Source: Sabethes cyaneus (Eukaryota; Arthropoda; Insecta; Diptera; Culicidae). Taken from it: 64,000 bases of DNA. The stretch spans positions 26,232,768 to 26,296,767 of the forward strand of contig NC_071355.1 in the NCBI RefSeq assembly GCF_943734655.1, given 5' to 3'. Shown here one piece after another: positions 1 through 11,618 of the stretch (within the stretch, counting starts at the first letter, position 1; each line of letters begins with the position of its first letter). The notes beneath the pieces were generated by a model that ran no database searches, was not told the origin of the DNA, and was given only the letters and a program-made list of their open reading frames with translations. A program made the translations under genes and the position numbers.

Positions 1-1218
1 TGTTCGCCTTCTTGCTCGATTAGCTGTCTCGTACCGTCTATTCTAAGAATAATGTTGTTCCCTGCTTCCCTGCATCGGATTCAGCTTCGTTGAATGGTCC
101 GAATCTCGGTGAAACCGGTGCAGCACAGGTTCAACTTTCGTAACGACCAACGATGGCCTTTCATTACGCTGTGCAACGGCAGAGGCGTCACCGAGCAGCA
201 AAAGCACAATTTAGATTCTGCACGAACTAATCCTAGAGACGATCACCGACATCTGGCTTTCCGATGGATATGCTCGATTAGAAATGCACAGTGTGTAGGC
301 AGGCTCGGAGGTCCATTTTCTGGCTGGGCTTCAGGTTCATAAAACTCAATTGGATTTACTTGTTTCCGTTGAAGGCTCACTGTCGAAGCGGCCCATACCC
401 GGCTCATCCCATCCAGTCTGTCATGTCGATTTGAGGATGATGCACGGTACGATAGGTACTGAAAGATTTGACCGTTCATTGTCTGCTGCCACTCTTGATT
501 GTACGTCGATAAATTTGCATCACTCCAAGTCGAACTCTGTGCAGAGATTTATCCAACAATAGACTTTCCCATCATCTTGATCATGTGAGTCCGGTTTAAA
601 TTAACTTTTTTGCTCTTGCAGCTTAGCTGCGATGCTGTTTATCTTCAAAGGAAACCTGTCAGCCTTTTTTTCTGTACCCGAACGACCTTTCCTTATCATA
701 AAGCAATCGAAGTTCTTTGTGTTGCTAGCATTTACCCAAAGTTTTCAGTGGTTTTATCTTACAGTGGCTATATTAGAAGGTTCAACATCACTCCTACCGA
801 GCGCTCAAAAACAGCGTCTCCCTTCGGTCGGTTGGCCAACTTGCGGTTAGGTAATTAGAATCAATTTATGCGGAAAGGTAGGTCTCGAGCGATAAATCCT
901 TTCGCTGCGAGAGGCGATACTGTTTTCGGCAGTACACTCGGGTGCTGGCTGCAGGAGCTAACTCATTATACTTCGCTCGAATTTAATCTAACCGCTGCCT
1001 GGAAAGGAAACCCAAGTTTCTTAATTATAATCGTACCCGCTGCTAGACAACGTTGCGAATAAGAAACAAGCGGCGTCTTAGGTTTGGATATTTGTGTTTC
1101 TACGAAAGGAAAAACTTGCGAGGAAAAGTTTACAATTTATTTGTTCGTTTCACTTTCTCATTTTTTTTGGATTAAGTGTTGATTTGTTATATTTAATTGT
1201 TCTCCCCTGTTCGTTTTT
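1..1218. other. No recognisable feature
   Basis: Mixed-composition intergenic sequence. Only short overlapping open frames occur on both strands, and none shows a recognisable domain. I see no inverted repeat, tandem repeat or RNA gene. Confidence 0.6.
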
Positions 1219-1220
1219 AA

Positions 1221-1714
1221 TCTTTCATCTTTCATCTTTCGTCTTTCATCTTTCATATTTCATCTTTCATCTTTTATCTTTCATCTTTCATCTTTCATCT
1301 TTCATCTTTCATCTTTCATCTTTCATCTTTCATCTTTCATCTTTCATCTTTCATCTTTCATCTTTCATCTTTCATCTTTCATCTTTCATCTTTCATCTTT
1401 CATCTTTCATCTTTCATCTTTCATCTTTCATCTTTCATCTTTCATCTTTCATCTTTCATCTTTCATCTTTCATCTTTCATCTTTCATCTTTCATCTTTCA
1501 TCTTTCATCTTTCATCTTTCATCTTTCATCTTTCATCTTTCATCTTTCATCTTTCATCTTTCATCTTTCATCTTTCATCTTTCATCTTTCATCTTTCATC
1601 TTTCATCTTTCATCTTTCATCTTTCATCTTTCATCTTTCATCTATCATCTTTCATCTTTCATCTTTCATCTTTCATCTTTCATCTTTCATCTTTCATCTT
1701 TCATCTTTCATCTA
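1221..1714. repeat. (TTTCATC)n heptanucleotide microsatellite
   Basis: About 70 nearly perfect copies of a 7-bp unit, TTTCATC. A few variant units lie at the edges and there is one CTATCATC variant near 1640. The unit length is not a multiple of three, so the frame cycles. The open frame through the array (FIFHLSS-type repeats) follows from the unit lacking stops and is not evidence of a protein. Confidence 0.97.
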
Positions 1715-2014
1715 TTATGTTTTGTTTCCTTTAAGTTTTCGGTATTTATTTAATTTTTTCTAAACAGAAAATTTCTTAAATTAATATCCGAAAGTGAGTA
1801 ATGACGAAGTTTCACTGTTCCATTGAAAACTTTTTAAACTTTTTCTTCCAAGTTCAAAATTCAAAAAAATTGCCGAATTTCAAAAGTTTCAAATTCACAA
1901 TTCATAAATTTTAATAACCCAAAGGACAAAGATTCAAGCCCAAGCAACAATTTGAGGTTTATTGCACTCTTATTACGGTTTTAATGACCGTAATTTTGGT
2001 CACCAGAACCGTCA

Positions 2015-2590
2015 TAAGTCGGAAAGGTCGGAAGATTTGGAGGTCGACAAAAATAAAGCGGTTGAAAATTTTAGAGGTCGAAAAATGGAGCGTTCAAAAA
2101 ATTGAGAGATCGGAAGGTTTGAGGTTATAAAGGTCTAGGTCGAAAGATTTAGAGGTACGAAAGTCTACAGGTCCAATGATTTAGACGTCCAAAGACAAAG
2201 ATAGAGATTAAACCTTTCAATCTAAATAGATCTAAAGATTTAAAGAACCGAAGGTTTGAGGAACCAATTGTTTGAAGAGAAAGATGTAGAGGTCCAATGG
2301 CTAAAAGAATCAAACACTAAGATAACCAAGCATTAAGAAGTTCGCAGGTTTTAAAATCTAAAATTTTGAAGGTTCAAAAATTGGAAGTTTAAATTACAAA
2401 AATTAAGAAAACCAAAAGCTTAGAGGTCTAAAACTTTAGAGGTCAAAAGTGTAGTGGACCAAATATAAATAAATAGAGATGGAGATCTACAGGTTCAAAG
2501 GTTTAGGGGTCTTAAGCTTCAGAGGTCTAAAGCTTTAGAGGTTCGATGGTTTAGATGTTCAAGATTAATCTAACTGGAAGTTAATAGAAC
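2015..2590. repeat. Degenerate ~16-bp minisatellite, segment 1
   Basis: Imperfect tandem units resembling AGGTCCAAAGATTTAG. The same unit resumes immediately beyond the Transib-like element on the right, so this is the left part of one longer array that was split by insertions. It has no coding potential. Confidence 0.85.
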
Positions 2591-2595
2591 CAATG
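2591..2595. other. Target-site duplication CAATG (left)
   Basis: The 5-bp word CAATG directly precedes the CACAGTGG terminus. It is repeated directly after the opposite terminus, at 5470-5474. Five-bp duplications are characteristic of Transib elements. Confidence 0.85.
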
Positions 2596-3345
2596 CACAG
2601 TGGTCCAGCAGCGAAAATTAAGTGGAAAGTTTTTTGTGGTTCAAAATAGCTCCCCACAATGTTCAGCAAAGTTGTACAACTCTAAAAGACAATTAATGCG
2701 AAATCAACAGCTAAGTTCCAGTTTGGCTTGTAAACACATAACACATAATAACTTTTTATAAGAAAGAGATAGAAGGATAATTTCTTCGACAAAGTTGTAG
2801 CTAAAGATTATATGAGTAACTTTGCCAAAGACATAGTAGGCATATTTTTAGGCGTTTCTAACTTGCAGGGTGTTTTATAAAAAGACCTCTCAAAAATCAC
2901 TTTTTCGCTGATTACTTCAAATGCAATGGTTTTATTGCATCATAATGTCTTACAAAGTTGGTTATCTTATCAAAAGACATATTTTTGTAGAACATTGTAT
3001 GTTGAAAACTCATACGTATAACGAGTTCTAACGTTTTTCCTGTGTTTTTTTAGTCTTTTTTGGAATAGAATATCTCAAAAAGGGGCAAACGAAAAAAATC
3101 AAACTTGGCCGTTTCTGAAAGCTTGGAGTTTTATCTCAAACATATGTGAAAATAAAAAACTGGTTTTTTCTCTAACTCGAGTAATTTCAGTTTAATTATT
3201 TCATGTTTGACCATTTTCTACTATGCAGTATTTTCCAATATCTTCTTGAAGACGATTAAAGTCAACATGTCAATAGTAAAAAAGAAATTTGTCGTACCAT
3301 GACACAATTTCTTCTGATTGTCACGTAAAATAGTCTTCGAACTCC
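2596..3345 (+). repeat. Left inverted arm of Transib-like element
   Basis: About 750 bp that pairs as reverse complement with 4708-5469 at high identity, with scattered substitutions and small indels. Landmarks are AGCTCCCCACAATGTTCAGC near the outer end and the TTGACTTTAATCGTCTTC block near the inner end. Confidence 0.9.
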
Positions 3346-4003
3346 GGATAAGTTAAGAGATCTAGTTTTTCGACCTTGTGCTAGTTTTCGAACCATTGCT
3401 GAAATATTCATCAAATAAGTTTTTATAACGGTAGTTTTTACAATTGTTTATTATCAAGATATATGAACTTCGCCCGTCATCCAATCCATACATATAAATA
3501 TAAATTATAATACCAAATACAAAATAATATAAAATGCAGTGTGCAGTGTGTACATGTAATTGATCTCTCAGAAATAATCAGAAAGTATTTTCTTAATAGT
3601 ATCAGTCGACATGTTTAAGCTTAGTATGTTTCTAAAATTGTTCATTAGCTGCATACAGCGGCAGGCTGGTTTTTGATAAATATCTATCTTACAATTTTCA
3701 TTATTTTACAAATAGTCATGGAAATCTTCACTTGGATATATCCACATGAAATTAAATTTTATATTGATATTTCTGATTCTAGTCTAAAGTAATTTTTTAA
3801 TTACTTTAGTGTCAGAAAGCTGAGAAGTCTTCAAAATTGATGTCTTATACGTATTCAGGAACAGGAACATGACTATGATCGTAGTAAAAATGGAGGAACG
3901 CTTTCAAGCAAATCCTATTAGAGTCCTGGAGTTTATTGTCAAAAGATTTGAGGGTACCGTTACTGTTATTTTAAATTAGTATCTAAAATGTTCGTGAAAG
4001 TAA

Positions 4004-4330
4004 TTCGGTAGTTTAGGAGATTATTTCCCATTCAATTCCATATTAGCTATATCGCCAACCGTTAATAAAATGCTAGTACACGGCGCAGATATTATTCAGG
4101 CCACGGCACAACCCATAGGGTTATTAAGCGAAGAGGTACAGGAAACGCGAAATAAATGTATTTGTAAGTTCAGGGAATTTCACGCCAGAAAATTTAACCG
4201 GATTGCTAATTTGGAGGATGTGTTCAAACGCCTCCTGCTGTCGTCCGATCCAGTCATTGCAATACATAATCGTTCGTATTGTACACGTACTCTGGAGCTT
4301 CCACCAAGCGCAAACCAATTATTAATATAA
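4004..4330 (+). pseudogene. Transib/RAG1-like transposase, C-terminal fragment
   Basis: The frame is open from a stop at 4001-4003 to the stop ending at 4330. The first ATG is at 4070 (86 residues), but coherent sequence begins upstream in the same frame (…ISPTVNKMLVHG…). The core reads LLSEEVQETRNK, then KFREFHARKFNR, LEDVF and LLLSSDPVI. This follows the spacing of the last catalytic segment of RAG1/Transib recombinases, where the third acidic residue (Glu) lies just before a conserved N-K and an F-R…ARK helix. The first two catalytic Asp residues and all of the N-terminal part are missing, so this is a remnant. It lies in the loop between the long inverted arms, as expected for an internally deleted Transib copy. 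The family call comes from memory of the motif and has not been searched. Confidence 0.7.
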
Positions 4331-4707
4331 TAAATTATTATATTGCTAACAATAATAAAATATTTCGAAAACAAAACATTTATTGAATCTCTCAAATAAA
4401 TGACTACCCTTTATGTTTTCCAAATCAACGATATACTGATATAAGGTGGTTGAAGTTCGAAAAGGATCTATAGGTTTTTTTCTCTTTTACCTCTTTGCCT
4501 GTTTTGATATACTTACCGGCGATTAAAAATTGACATAAAACTTAAATAACAGTTAACAATATTACGTATGAAATAACTAATATTTTTTTGCTTTTTTATT
4601 GAAAATTATTTTTAAAACATTATTGAAGCATATTTGCAAAGTAATGAAAATTGAAAGATAGATATTTATCAAAAACAGCTGGTGCTGATAGATAACTGAT
4701 GTCATAT

Positions 4708-5469
4708 CTGGAGTTCGAACACTATTTAACGTGACAATCAGAAGAAACTGTGTCAAAGTACGATAAATTTCTGTTTTACTATTGACATGTTGACTTTAAT
4801 CGTCTTCAAGAAGATATTGGAAAATACTGCATAGTAGAAAATGGTCAAACATAAAATAATTAAACTGAAATTACTCGAGTTAGAGGAAAAACCAGTTTTT
4901 TATTTTCACATATGGTTGAGATAAAACTCCAAGCTTTCAGAAACGGCCAAGTTTGATTTTTTTCGTTTGCCCCTTTTTGAGATATTCTATTCCCAAAAAG
5001 ACTAAAAAAACACAGGAAAAACGTTAGAACTCGTTATACGTATGAGTTTTCAACATACAATGTTCTACAAAAATATGTCTATTGATAAGATAACCAACTT
5101 TGTAAAACATTATAATGCAATAAAACCACTGCATTGGAAGAAATCAGCAAAAAAGTGATTTTTGAGAGGTCTTGTTGTAAAACACCCTGTAAGTTAGAAA
5201 CGCCTAAAAATACGCCTACTATGTCTTTGGCAAAGTTACTTATATAATCTTTAGCTACAACTTTATCGAAGAAATTATCCTTCTGTCTCTTTCTTATAAA
5301 AAGTTATTATTGATTATGTGTTTACAAGCTAAACTGGAACTCAATCATTGATTTCACATTATTTGTCTTTTAGAGTTGTACAACTTTGCTGAACATTGTG
5401 GGGAGCTATTCTAAATCGCTTAGCCGCAAAAGTAAGTTTCCACTTAACTTTCGTTTCTGGACCACTGTG
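4708..5469 (-). repeat. Right inverted arm of Transib-like element
   Basis: Reverse complement of the left arm, ending in CCACTGTG followed by the second CAATG duplication (5470-5474). The arms differ by point changes and small indels, so they have diverged since insertion or were only partly homogenised. Confidence 0.9.
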
Positions 5470-5474
5470 CAATG

Positions 5475-6236
5475 GATTAAAGAACAAATATTTGGAGAAT
5501 CAAAGGTTTAACGAAACAACATTCAAACAAACATCAAACATCCAAAGTTTGGGAGAAACAAGTACTAAGATTACCAAGAGTTAGCAGGTCCAATGATTTG
5601 CAGATCCAAAGTTTAACATGTTAAAAGTTTTATAGGTTCAAAAATTTGGAAGTCCAAATGCTCAGAATTCCGCAGATTAGAAAACTAAAGGTTAAAAGGT
5701 CAAAAATTCAGAGGTTCAAAGATTTAGATGTCTACAGGTTAAAAGATCCAAAGACCTGGAGGTCGAAAGATATAGAGTTTCAAAAACTTAGAGGTCCATA
5801 GATTTGGATGTCCATAGACTTAGCGGTCCGAAGATTCAGAGGTCCAAAGATTTAGAAGTCCAAAGATTTAGAGGTTCCAAATATTAATAGATCTAAAGAT
5901 CTACAGATCAACTGGTTTAGAGGTGCATAGATTAAAATAACCAAAGGTTTGAAAACCCAAAGAAGTCTACATATTTTTAAGATCAAAGGTTTTGAGGTCA
6001 AAAGATTGCGAGGTTGAAAGATTTAGAAATCCAAATAACTAAAGATCCAAAAATTTAGAGATCCGAAAGTCCAAAGATCGAAAGATTTAGAGGTACAAAG
6101 TAACAGAGGTCCAAAAATCCGGAGGTCTAAAGGTAAAGTGGTCCAAAGCTTTAGAGGTTTGAAGGTTAAGATAACCAAAGGTTACGAGGATGAAAGGTCA
6201 ATTGAACGAAACTCTATGAGAAACAAAGGTTTTAAG
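5475..6236. repeat. Degenerate ~16-bp minisatellite, segment 2
   Basis: Resumption of the AGGTCCAAAGATTTAG-type array. It is clearest at about 5720-5900, where successive units read GAGGTCCAAAGATTTA, GAAGTCCAAAGATTTA and so on. Confidence 0.88.
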
Positions 6237-6238
6237 TA

Positions 6239-7516
6239 CCGCCATCCGGGGTGAGATTGTGCCAAAAACCAAAAATGTTTATTTGTGAAAATTTGTTATA
6301 TCTATAGAAACTGGTGACCTAAATTCAAGATGATGAGGAAAATAACATATTTATTCATAACTTAGAATGGAACACAGATAATATTAGCAAACTATTTAGC
6401 CTAAACAGGGTTTCAAAGTTCGCGCTCAAAAAGACTTGGAAATAACGCTTGTAAAAAATGTCCCCCATAAACCAACCCAAACAAGAAATCGCATCAACTT
6501 GCTATTTTGAAGGTATAAAAACTAATCATTTACAATGTACTGAAAGGTTATTATGAGTTGGATAAGTTTTGATTACGAAAATTATATTTTTCGAAACTTT
6601 GTACTTTTCGAGCTTCACGGAGGTGAGATTGTGCCAAGCCATAATGATCGATCCAATTTGTGGATTTCACATATACAACAAAAATACGTCAGTATACACC
6701 AGTACACTCACATCCTTTACTATTGAGCACAATATTTTGACAGATTAGATTGCATCATCCATTTTGAAGCAAACAGCATCATAGGTCTGGTCAATATTTT
6801 AAACTAATTTTTACTTTTTCTCAGGAAATTTCAAATGCTTTGAATAAACACTCTAATATAAGACGAATATATCATACCGTGTATAAACTGCCAGTTTTAA
6901 GGAAGGGAGAGGGGGTGGGATAGACCACATGTTCTGCGGCCGCGGGTTCTCGAACGAAGTAATGGCTACTTTTGTTAAATGATCAAATAGGTATGCCCCC
7001 TTAGGATACACCCCTTCATACATCTCCCCCTTGTTAACCCTAGAAACGCTACTGGCTATATAAAGGCTGTCCATTGACTGCAATCTCATATTTAGTAATT
7101 TCAGACCTCCCCGGGTTATTTTCGTTCATACTTTTTGTATGATGCGTTGTTTTTGGCCGACCCCCTGCCCCTAATAGTTCACTAAGTTCATGGACGGCCC
7201 CATATGAACTACTTTATACTGATATTTATATGTATTGTTTATAAACATGCTAATGTTCACTCTTTAGGTTTTTAGTTTAACTTTATGTTTTTGGCACAAT
7301 GTCACCCCGTAGAAGGGGTGAGATTGTGCCAAAGTTCATGCACTTCCAGTGAAATTTGGTTTCATTGTAACTAAACCATCTCTACGGTAGTTGTTAATTG
7401 AACAATTTAGTATATATTGACAGGTTTGAAATCAACTTAGTTCCTAAATTGTGTGTATACTGAGCCAAACATCAAAAACATATGTTTTTTTGGCACAATC
7501 TCACCCCGGATGACGG
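6239..7516. mobile_element. TA-flanked inverted-repeat element (Tc1/mariner-type MITE or derivative)
   Basis: The termini read inward as CCGCCATCCGGGGTGAGATT on the left and CCGTCATCCGGGGTGAGATT on the right, and continue with TGTGCC and an A-run. A TA dinucleotide flanks each end (6237-6238 and 7517-7518), as expected for Tc1/mariner-type insertion. The GGTGAGATTGTGCCAA word recurs inside, near 6621 and 7315 on the plus strand. It recurs in reverse near 7293. No transposase frame is visible in the 1278 bp, so the copy is non-autonomous. Confidence 0.85.
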
Positions 7517-7518
7517 TA

Positions 7519-9722
7519 CCAAAAGTTTCGGGCACCAAATGTTTGTAAGGTCCAATATATTAAAGATCTAAATTTCTAAATATCCAAACGTCCAAATTCC
7601 ACAGATCCACATGTCCACAGGTTCAAAGGTCGAAAAGTCTAACGCTCTAAGGGATAAGAGGTCTAAAGATTTTGAGTTCCAAAGGTTTAGAAGTCTGTAG
7701 GTTGCAGGTCCAAAGATATAGAGATCAAAAGATTAAGAAAACAATAGATGTAGAGAAGTAAACGTTTAAAGAACCAAAGATGTAGAGGTGCAGAGGTTGA
7801 GACAATTAAAGATTAAAATAACCAAGTATTAAGAGGTCCTATGATTTACAGATCCAAACTTTTATAGGTTCATAAATATAAAGGACCAAAGGTTTTGACT
7901 TCCACAGATAACTAAAGGTTAATAAGGTAAACATATAGGGGTCCAAAGTTTTAGAGGTCTCCAAGTTAAAAGGCGCAAATAGCTAGAGGCCGAAAAATTT
8001 GGATGTACAATGCTTAGAGCTCCATGGATTTAGAGGTCCGAAGCTTTAGAGGTTCAAATATTAGAGTTGAGTTCTAATTATCTACAGGCCCAGTACAGGT
8101 CATCCAGATCGACAGGTCTATTGGTTTAGAGGTACAAAGATTAATATTACCAAACGCCTAAAGGTTTAAAAATTTAGAGGTCTGCAGATGTTTAAATTCA
8201 AAGATTTAGTGAACAAAAGGTTTCGAGATCGCAAGATTTAGATCTAGAGATTAAAGGTGGAAAGATTTGCAAATCCAAAGATTTAGGCGTCCAAAGATTG
8301 AGAGGTATAAATATTTAGAGGTTCAAATATCTGGAGGTTTAATGCTTTAGAGGTCTGAAGGTTTAGATGTCTAAGGATTTAGAGGTCTGAAGGATAAGAT
8401 AACAGGAGGTTAAGAGGAATTCATTGAATCAAACTTTAGGAGAACCAAAGGTGTTAAGCAGCAAATGTTTCGAGCACCAAAGGTCCGAATAGCCTAAAGT
8501 CCAATATTCCAAAGCTTCAAAATTTCAAACGTCCAAAAGTCACAAGTACGCATGTCTACAGGTTCCAAGAACTAAAAGTTCAAAGGTATAGAGGTTCAAT
8601 GCTCTCATGGATAATAGATATAAAGATTTAGAGATCCAAACATTTAGAAATCTACTAAAAAAATTTAAGTTCGAAAGATTTAGAATTCCAAGGATTTAGA
8701 GAACCAAAGGTTTAAAGAACCAAAAGATTTAGAGACTGAAAAATTGAGACAATCATAGATTAAGATAACCAAGAGTTCTGAAGTCCAAAGATTTCGAGGC
8801 CCAAAGTTTAAAAGGCTCAAAAATTTTGAGGTCAAAGGTTGAGGTTAGAATTCAAATGATTAGGATAACCAAAAGTTAAGCAGTTTAAATTTAGAGCTCC
8901 AAAGATTTAGTGGTCTACCGTTTGAAGGTCCAAAGATCTAGAGGTCGAAAGATTTGGATGTCCAATACCCTATAGAGATTTAGACAACCAACAGATTTCT
9001 GCAGCTTTATAGGCCCAAAGATTTCGAGATTACCAGATTTAGAAGTCCAAAAATCTAGAGGTCCAAAGATGTAGTGGTTTACTGCCTTAGAGGTTCGAAG
9101 ATTTAGAGGTCGAAAGATTTTGTAGTTCAAAAGTTTAGAGTTTCGAAACTCTGGAGGTCCAAATATTTAGTGATCTGAAAATTAAGATAACCAAAGGTTC
9201 AAAGGATGAAAGATTTATAGAACCAAACTTTAGAAGAACCAAAGGTTTTGGGCACCATACGTTTCGAGTACCAAAGGCCTGAATATTCGAAAGTTCTAAG
9301 GTCTGAAATTCCGAAATACCAATCGTCGATAGTTCCACAGGCTCAAAGGTTTAAAGGTCCAACGCAACGCTCTAAAGAATAAGAGGTCTAACGATTTGGG
9401 AGTTCAAAAGGTTTAGAGAACCGAAGGTTTAAGAACCAAAGATTTCGAGGTTCAATCAAAGATTAAGATAACCAAAAGCTCAGAAGTCCAAAAACTTGTA
9501 GGTCCAAACTTTTAAGGTAAAGAGGTTCAATTTTAAGGTCCAAAGGGTTATTATTCCAAAAAATAAGATAACCAAAGATTAAGAGTTCAAAAGATTTAGA
9601 GGTTCTCAGGTATAAAGGTTGAAAGATTTAAAGGAACAAAGATTCAGAGGTTCAAAAATCTGGAAGTACAAAGATTTTAAGGAGCAATATATTTAGAATT
9701 CCAATATTTGGCAAATCCAAAG
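7519..9722. repeat. Degenerate ~16-bp minisatellite, segment 3
   Basis: The longest uninterrupted stretch of the AGGTCCAAAGATTTAG-type array, with many variant units. The short minus-strand frames inside it (for example 8915-9130) are by-products of the repeat. Confidence 0.88.
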
Positions 9723-9724
9723 TA

Positions 9725-11616
9725 AGGTACACCGGGGCAAGTGGGACCTAAAAAATACATAGTTTGGGTTTATTACATTGTGTTTTCTATACCTATGATT
9801 ATTTCAACATTCTTTCAGCACAGAAACTCTTCAGTGGTATCACTTCAGAGGATTAATTACGAAAAAGGCCTATCAATTTACATGAAATGAATCTGGAGGA
9901 GAATTTTCAAAATTATGGCGATAGGTCCCACTTGCCCCATTTACCGGGGAAAGTGGGACCTATATTCAAATTTGATTAAAAAGCATAAAATAACAGAAAA
10001 TTGTGTAAGTTAATATACAGAAACGTTAAAGCATTGCAAGAAGCAATCAAAAACAATATGTTCCGGATCGTCGTTAGGGGGGCCGATTACCAACGGGACT
10101 GGATGTCTTCACACTAAAATAAAACGTTAGATTCATCTTACGGCAACCATCCGCCAACAGCGGTGGTTGCTAGGGCACTGTCTTGATTGCTATTTATTAT
10201 TCGCCTTTTATACACTTGCGGTAGATTTATTACATGGTCAGAATAATAGCCTTTGTGCATCACGTTTAGTTGAACGGACAATAGCGTTTTGTGACTAGCT
10301 TCGGCTGGACAATAGACGCTAACTGAGATGGATTACAATCAGGGATGCCACATATAATTCTGTGTTTTTTGTTGGAAAAATCTGATAATCTGCACGGCGA
10401 GGAAAAATATCTGTGCCAAAATCTTTCCAATGCAAAACAATGAGAGTGAAAGAGATAGAGAGTCGTTTTGCTGACTATTTCCGTCTCTTTCACTCTCATG
10501 TAAAAGCTCAAAAATCTGTTTAATCTGTGTAATTTGGCGAAAATCTGTATTCTATGCATACAGATTCTGTACAGGCGATTTCTTTCAAATAACTGTTAAA
10601 CACAGAATAATCTGTGCATGTGGCAACCCTGATTACAATGCGGCTTTCTGCCGCAACACAATATTTGTACGAAGGGTTCATCAAAAATAGCGTAACAAAA
10701 TCAGATAACAACGGGCGACTTTATAATTTATATAAAACACAGATCGTGAGCAATTACGCTGTAAAGCATTATTGTAATGAAATGTAGTTAAATATGTCGT
10801 TGTATCCAATTCTTGCGAGACGTAATTTAGGATTAACCATTGTTTAATAACTCGAAAATACGATTATGATCTGTTTGTTCCACTATGCCCAATTCGGTAG
10901 AGCTACTCATAAGAGATAGTTACGCTGTAATAAGCGCTACACTTTATTCTTTCAATTCCAGTTGCCGATTTGCTTAATTATATCAAATTTGCCTTTCCAG
11001 ATTCAATTAACATCGTTTTGGTGACCAAACTATTTGTTCCCTCATAAGCTGTACTAACTTCTTTTCTGTGTCCCCTTTGTTTAGTCCCTTTCGGTTTTAT
11101 TTTAAAGTTTTACTGATATAAATATTATGTAACTGAACTGAAAATGTTCTTTAGTACATCTAAAAAATGTATTAAGACAGGAAGTTTTGTGCTAAAACAC
11201 TTTATTTTTAATAGGTCCCACTTGCCCCGGGTGCTTTGAAGTGCCGACCTTATTTCGACCCATTTTTTTAATGCCGTTTGTCAAATTAAACAACTAGTTT
11301 TCGGGTGTAATATGTTAATACACTCATTATGTTTACCTACTGTCAGAAAAACATGTACTTTTACGTAAAGCTTGTGGCCAAAATATCATTTATAGAAAGG
11401 TGCGTCAAACTTACAACGCAAATTGAAAGTAACGCTCAAATTTAAAGTCCAATTTTGATGTTTGGAATGCCTGTTATAAATAATCTATAATTTTAATACA
11501 TGCGTTTGAGTTGTATTTTTCATTTCTAGAAAGGTTCGGTTGGAGAAAATGAGGTTGAAGAGAGTTATGAGCTCCGTTCCCACTTACCCAGTATTCCCAC
11601 TTGCCCCGGGGTACCT
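9725..11616. mobile_element. TA-flanked inverted-repeat element, AGGTACMCCGGGGCAAG termini
   Basis: The ends read inward as AGGTACACCGGGGCAAGTGG on the left and AGGTACCCCGGGGCAAGTGG on the right. TA is present immediately outside both (9723-9724 and 11617-11618). The subterminal word GGGGCAAGTGGGACCTA, or its complement, recurs near 9927-9964 and 11212-11230. There is no transposase frame. The element carries a separate hAT-type MITE inside it. The termini have the same general layout as the element at 6239-7516, so both may have used related transposases. Confidence 0.85.
10340..10631. mobile_element. hAT-type MITE nested in the TA-flanked element
   Basis: A 292-bp element flanked by a perfect 8-bp direct duplication, ATTACAAT (10332-10339 and 10632-10639). 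The inverted ends read CAGGGATGCCACAT and CAGGGTTGCCACAT. Eight-bp duplications with CAGGG-type ends are the hAT signature. The middle carries a second hairpin in which GAGAGTGAAAGAGA near 10441 pairs with TCTCTTTCACTCTC near 10485. It has no coding capacity. Confidence 0.9.
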
Positions 11617-11618
11617 TA

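Larger units (their letters stand above)
2596..5469. mobile_element. Transib-like DNA transposon, defective, long inverted arms
   Basis: This 2874-bp element is bounded by a 5-bp direct duplication, CAATG. Both ends begin CACAGTGGTCCAG when read inward. The terminal heptamer CACAGTG is the V(D)J recombination signal heptamer, which Transib termini are known to resemble. The inverted arms are very long (about 2596-3345 against 4708-5469). A further inverted stretch at about 3655-3715 pairs with 4630-4690, with roughly 300 bp of extra sequence in the left arm. The loop carries the C-terminal part of a RAG1/Transib-type transposase at about 4004-4330. Only that fragment remains, so the copy cannot be autonomous. 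A 9-mer matching the RSS nonamer is not obvious at a 12- or 23-bp spacing. The assignment rests on termini, duplication length and protein fragment together. Confidence 0.85.

Noticed and set aside
1094..1753. 219-codon FIFHLSS repeat frame
   Set aside because: Translation of the TTTCATC microsatellite. The unit is not a codon multiple, so a 7-residue cycle arises automatically.
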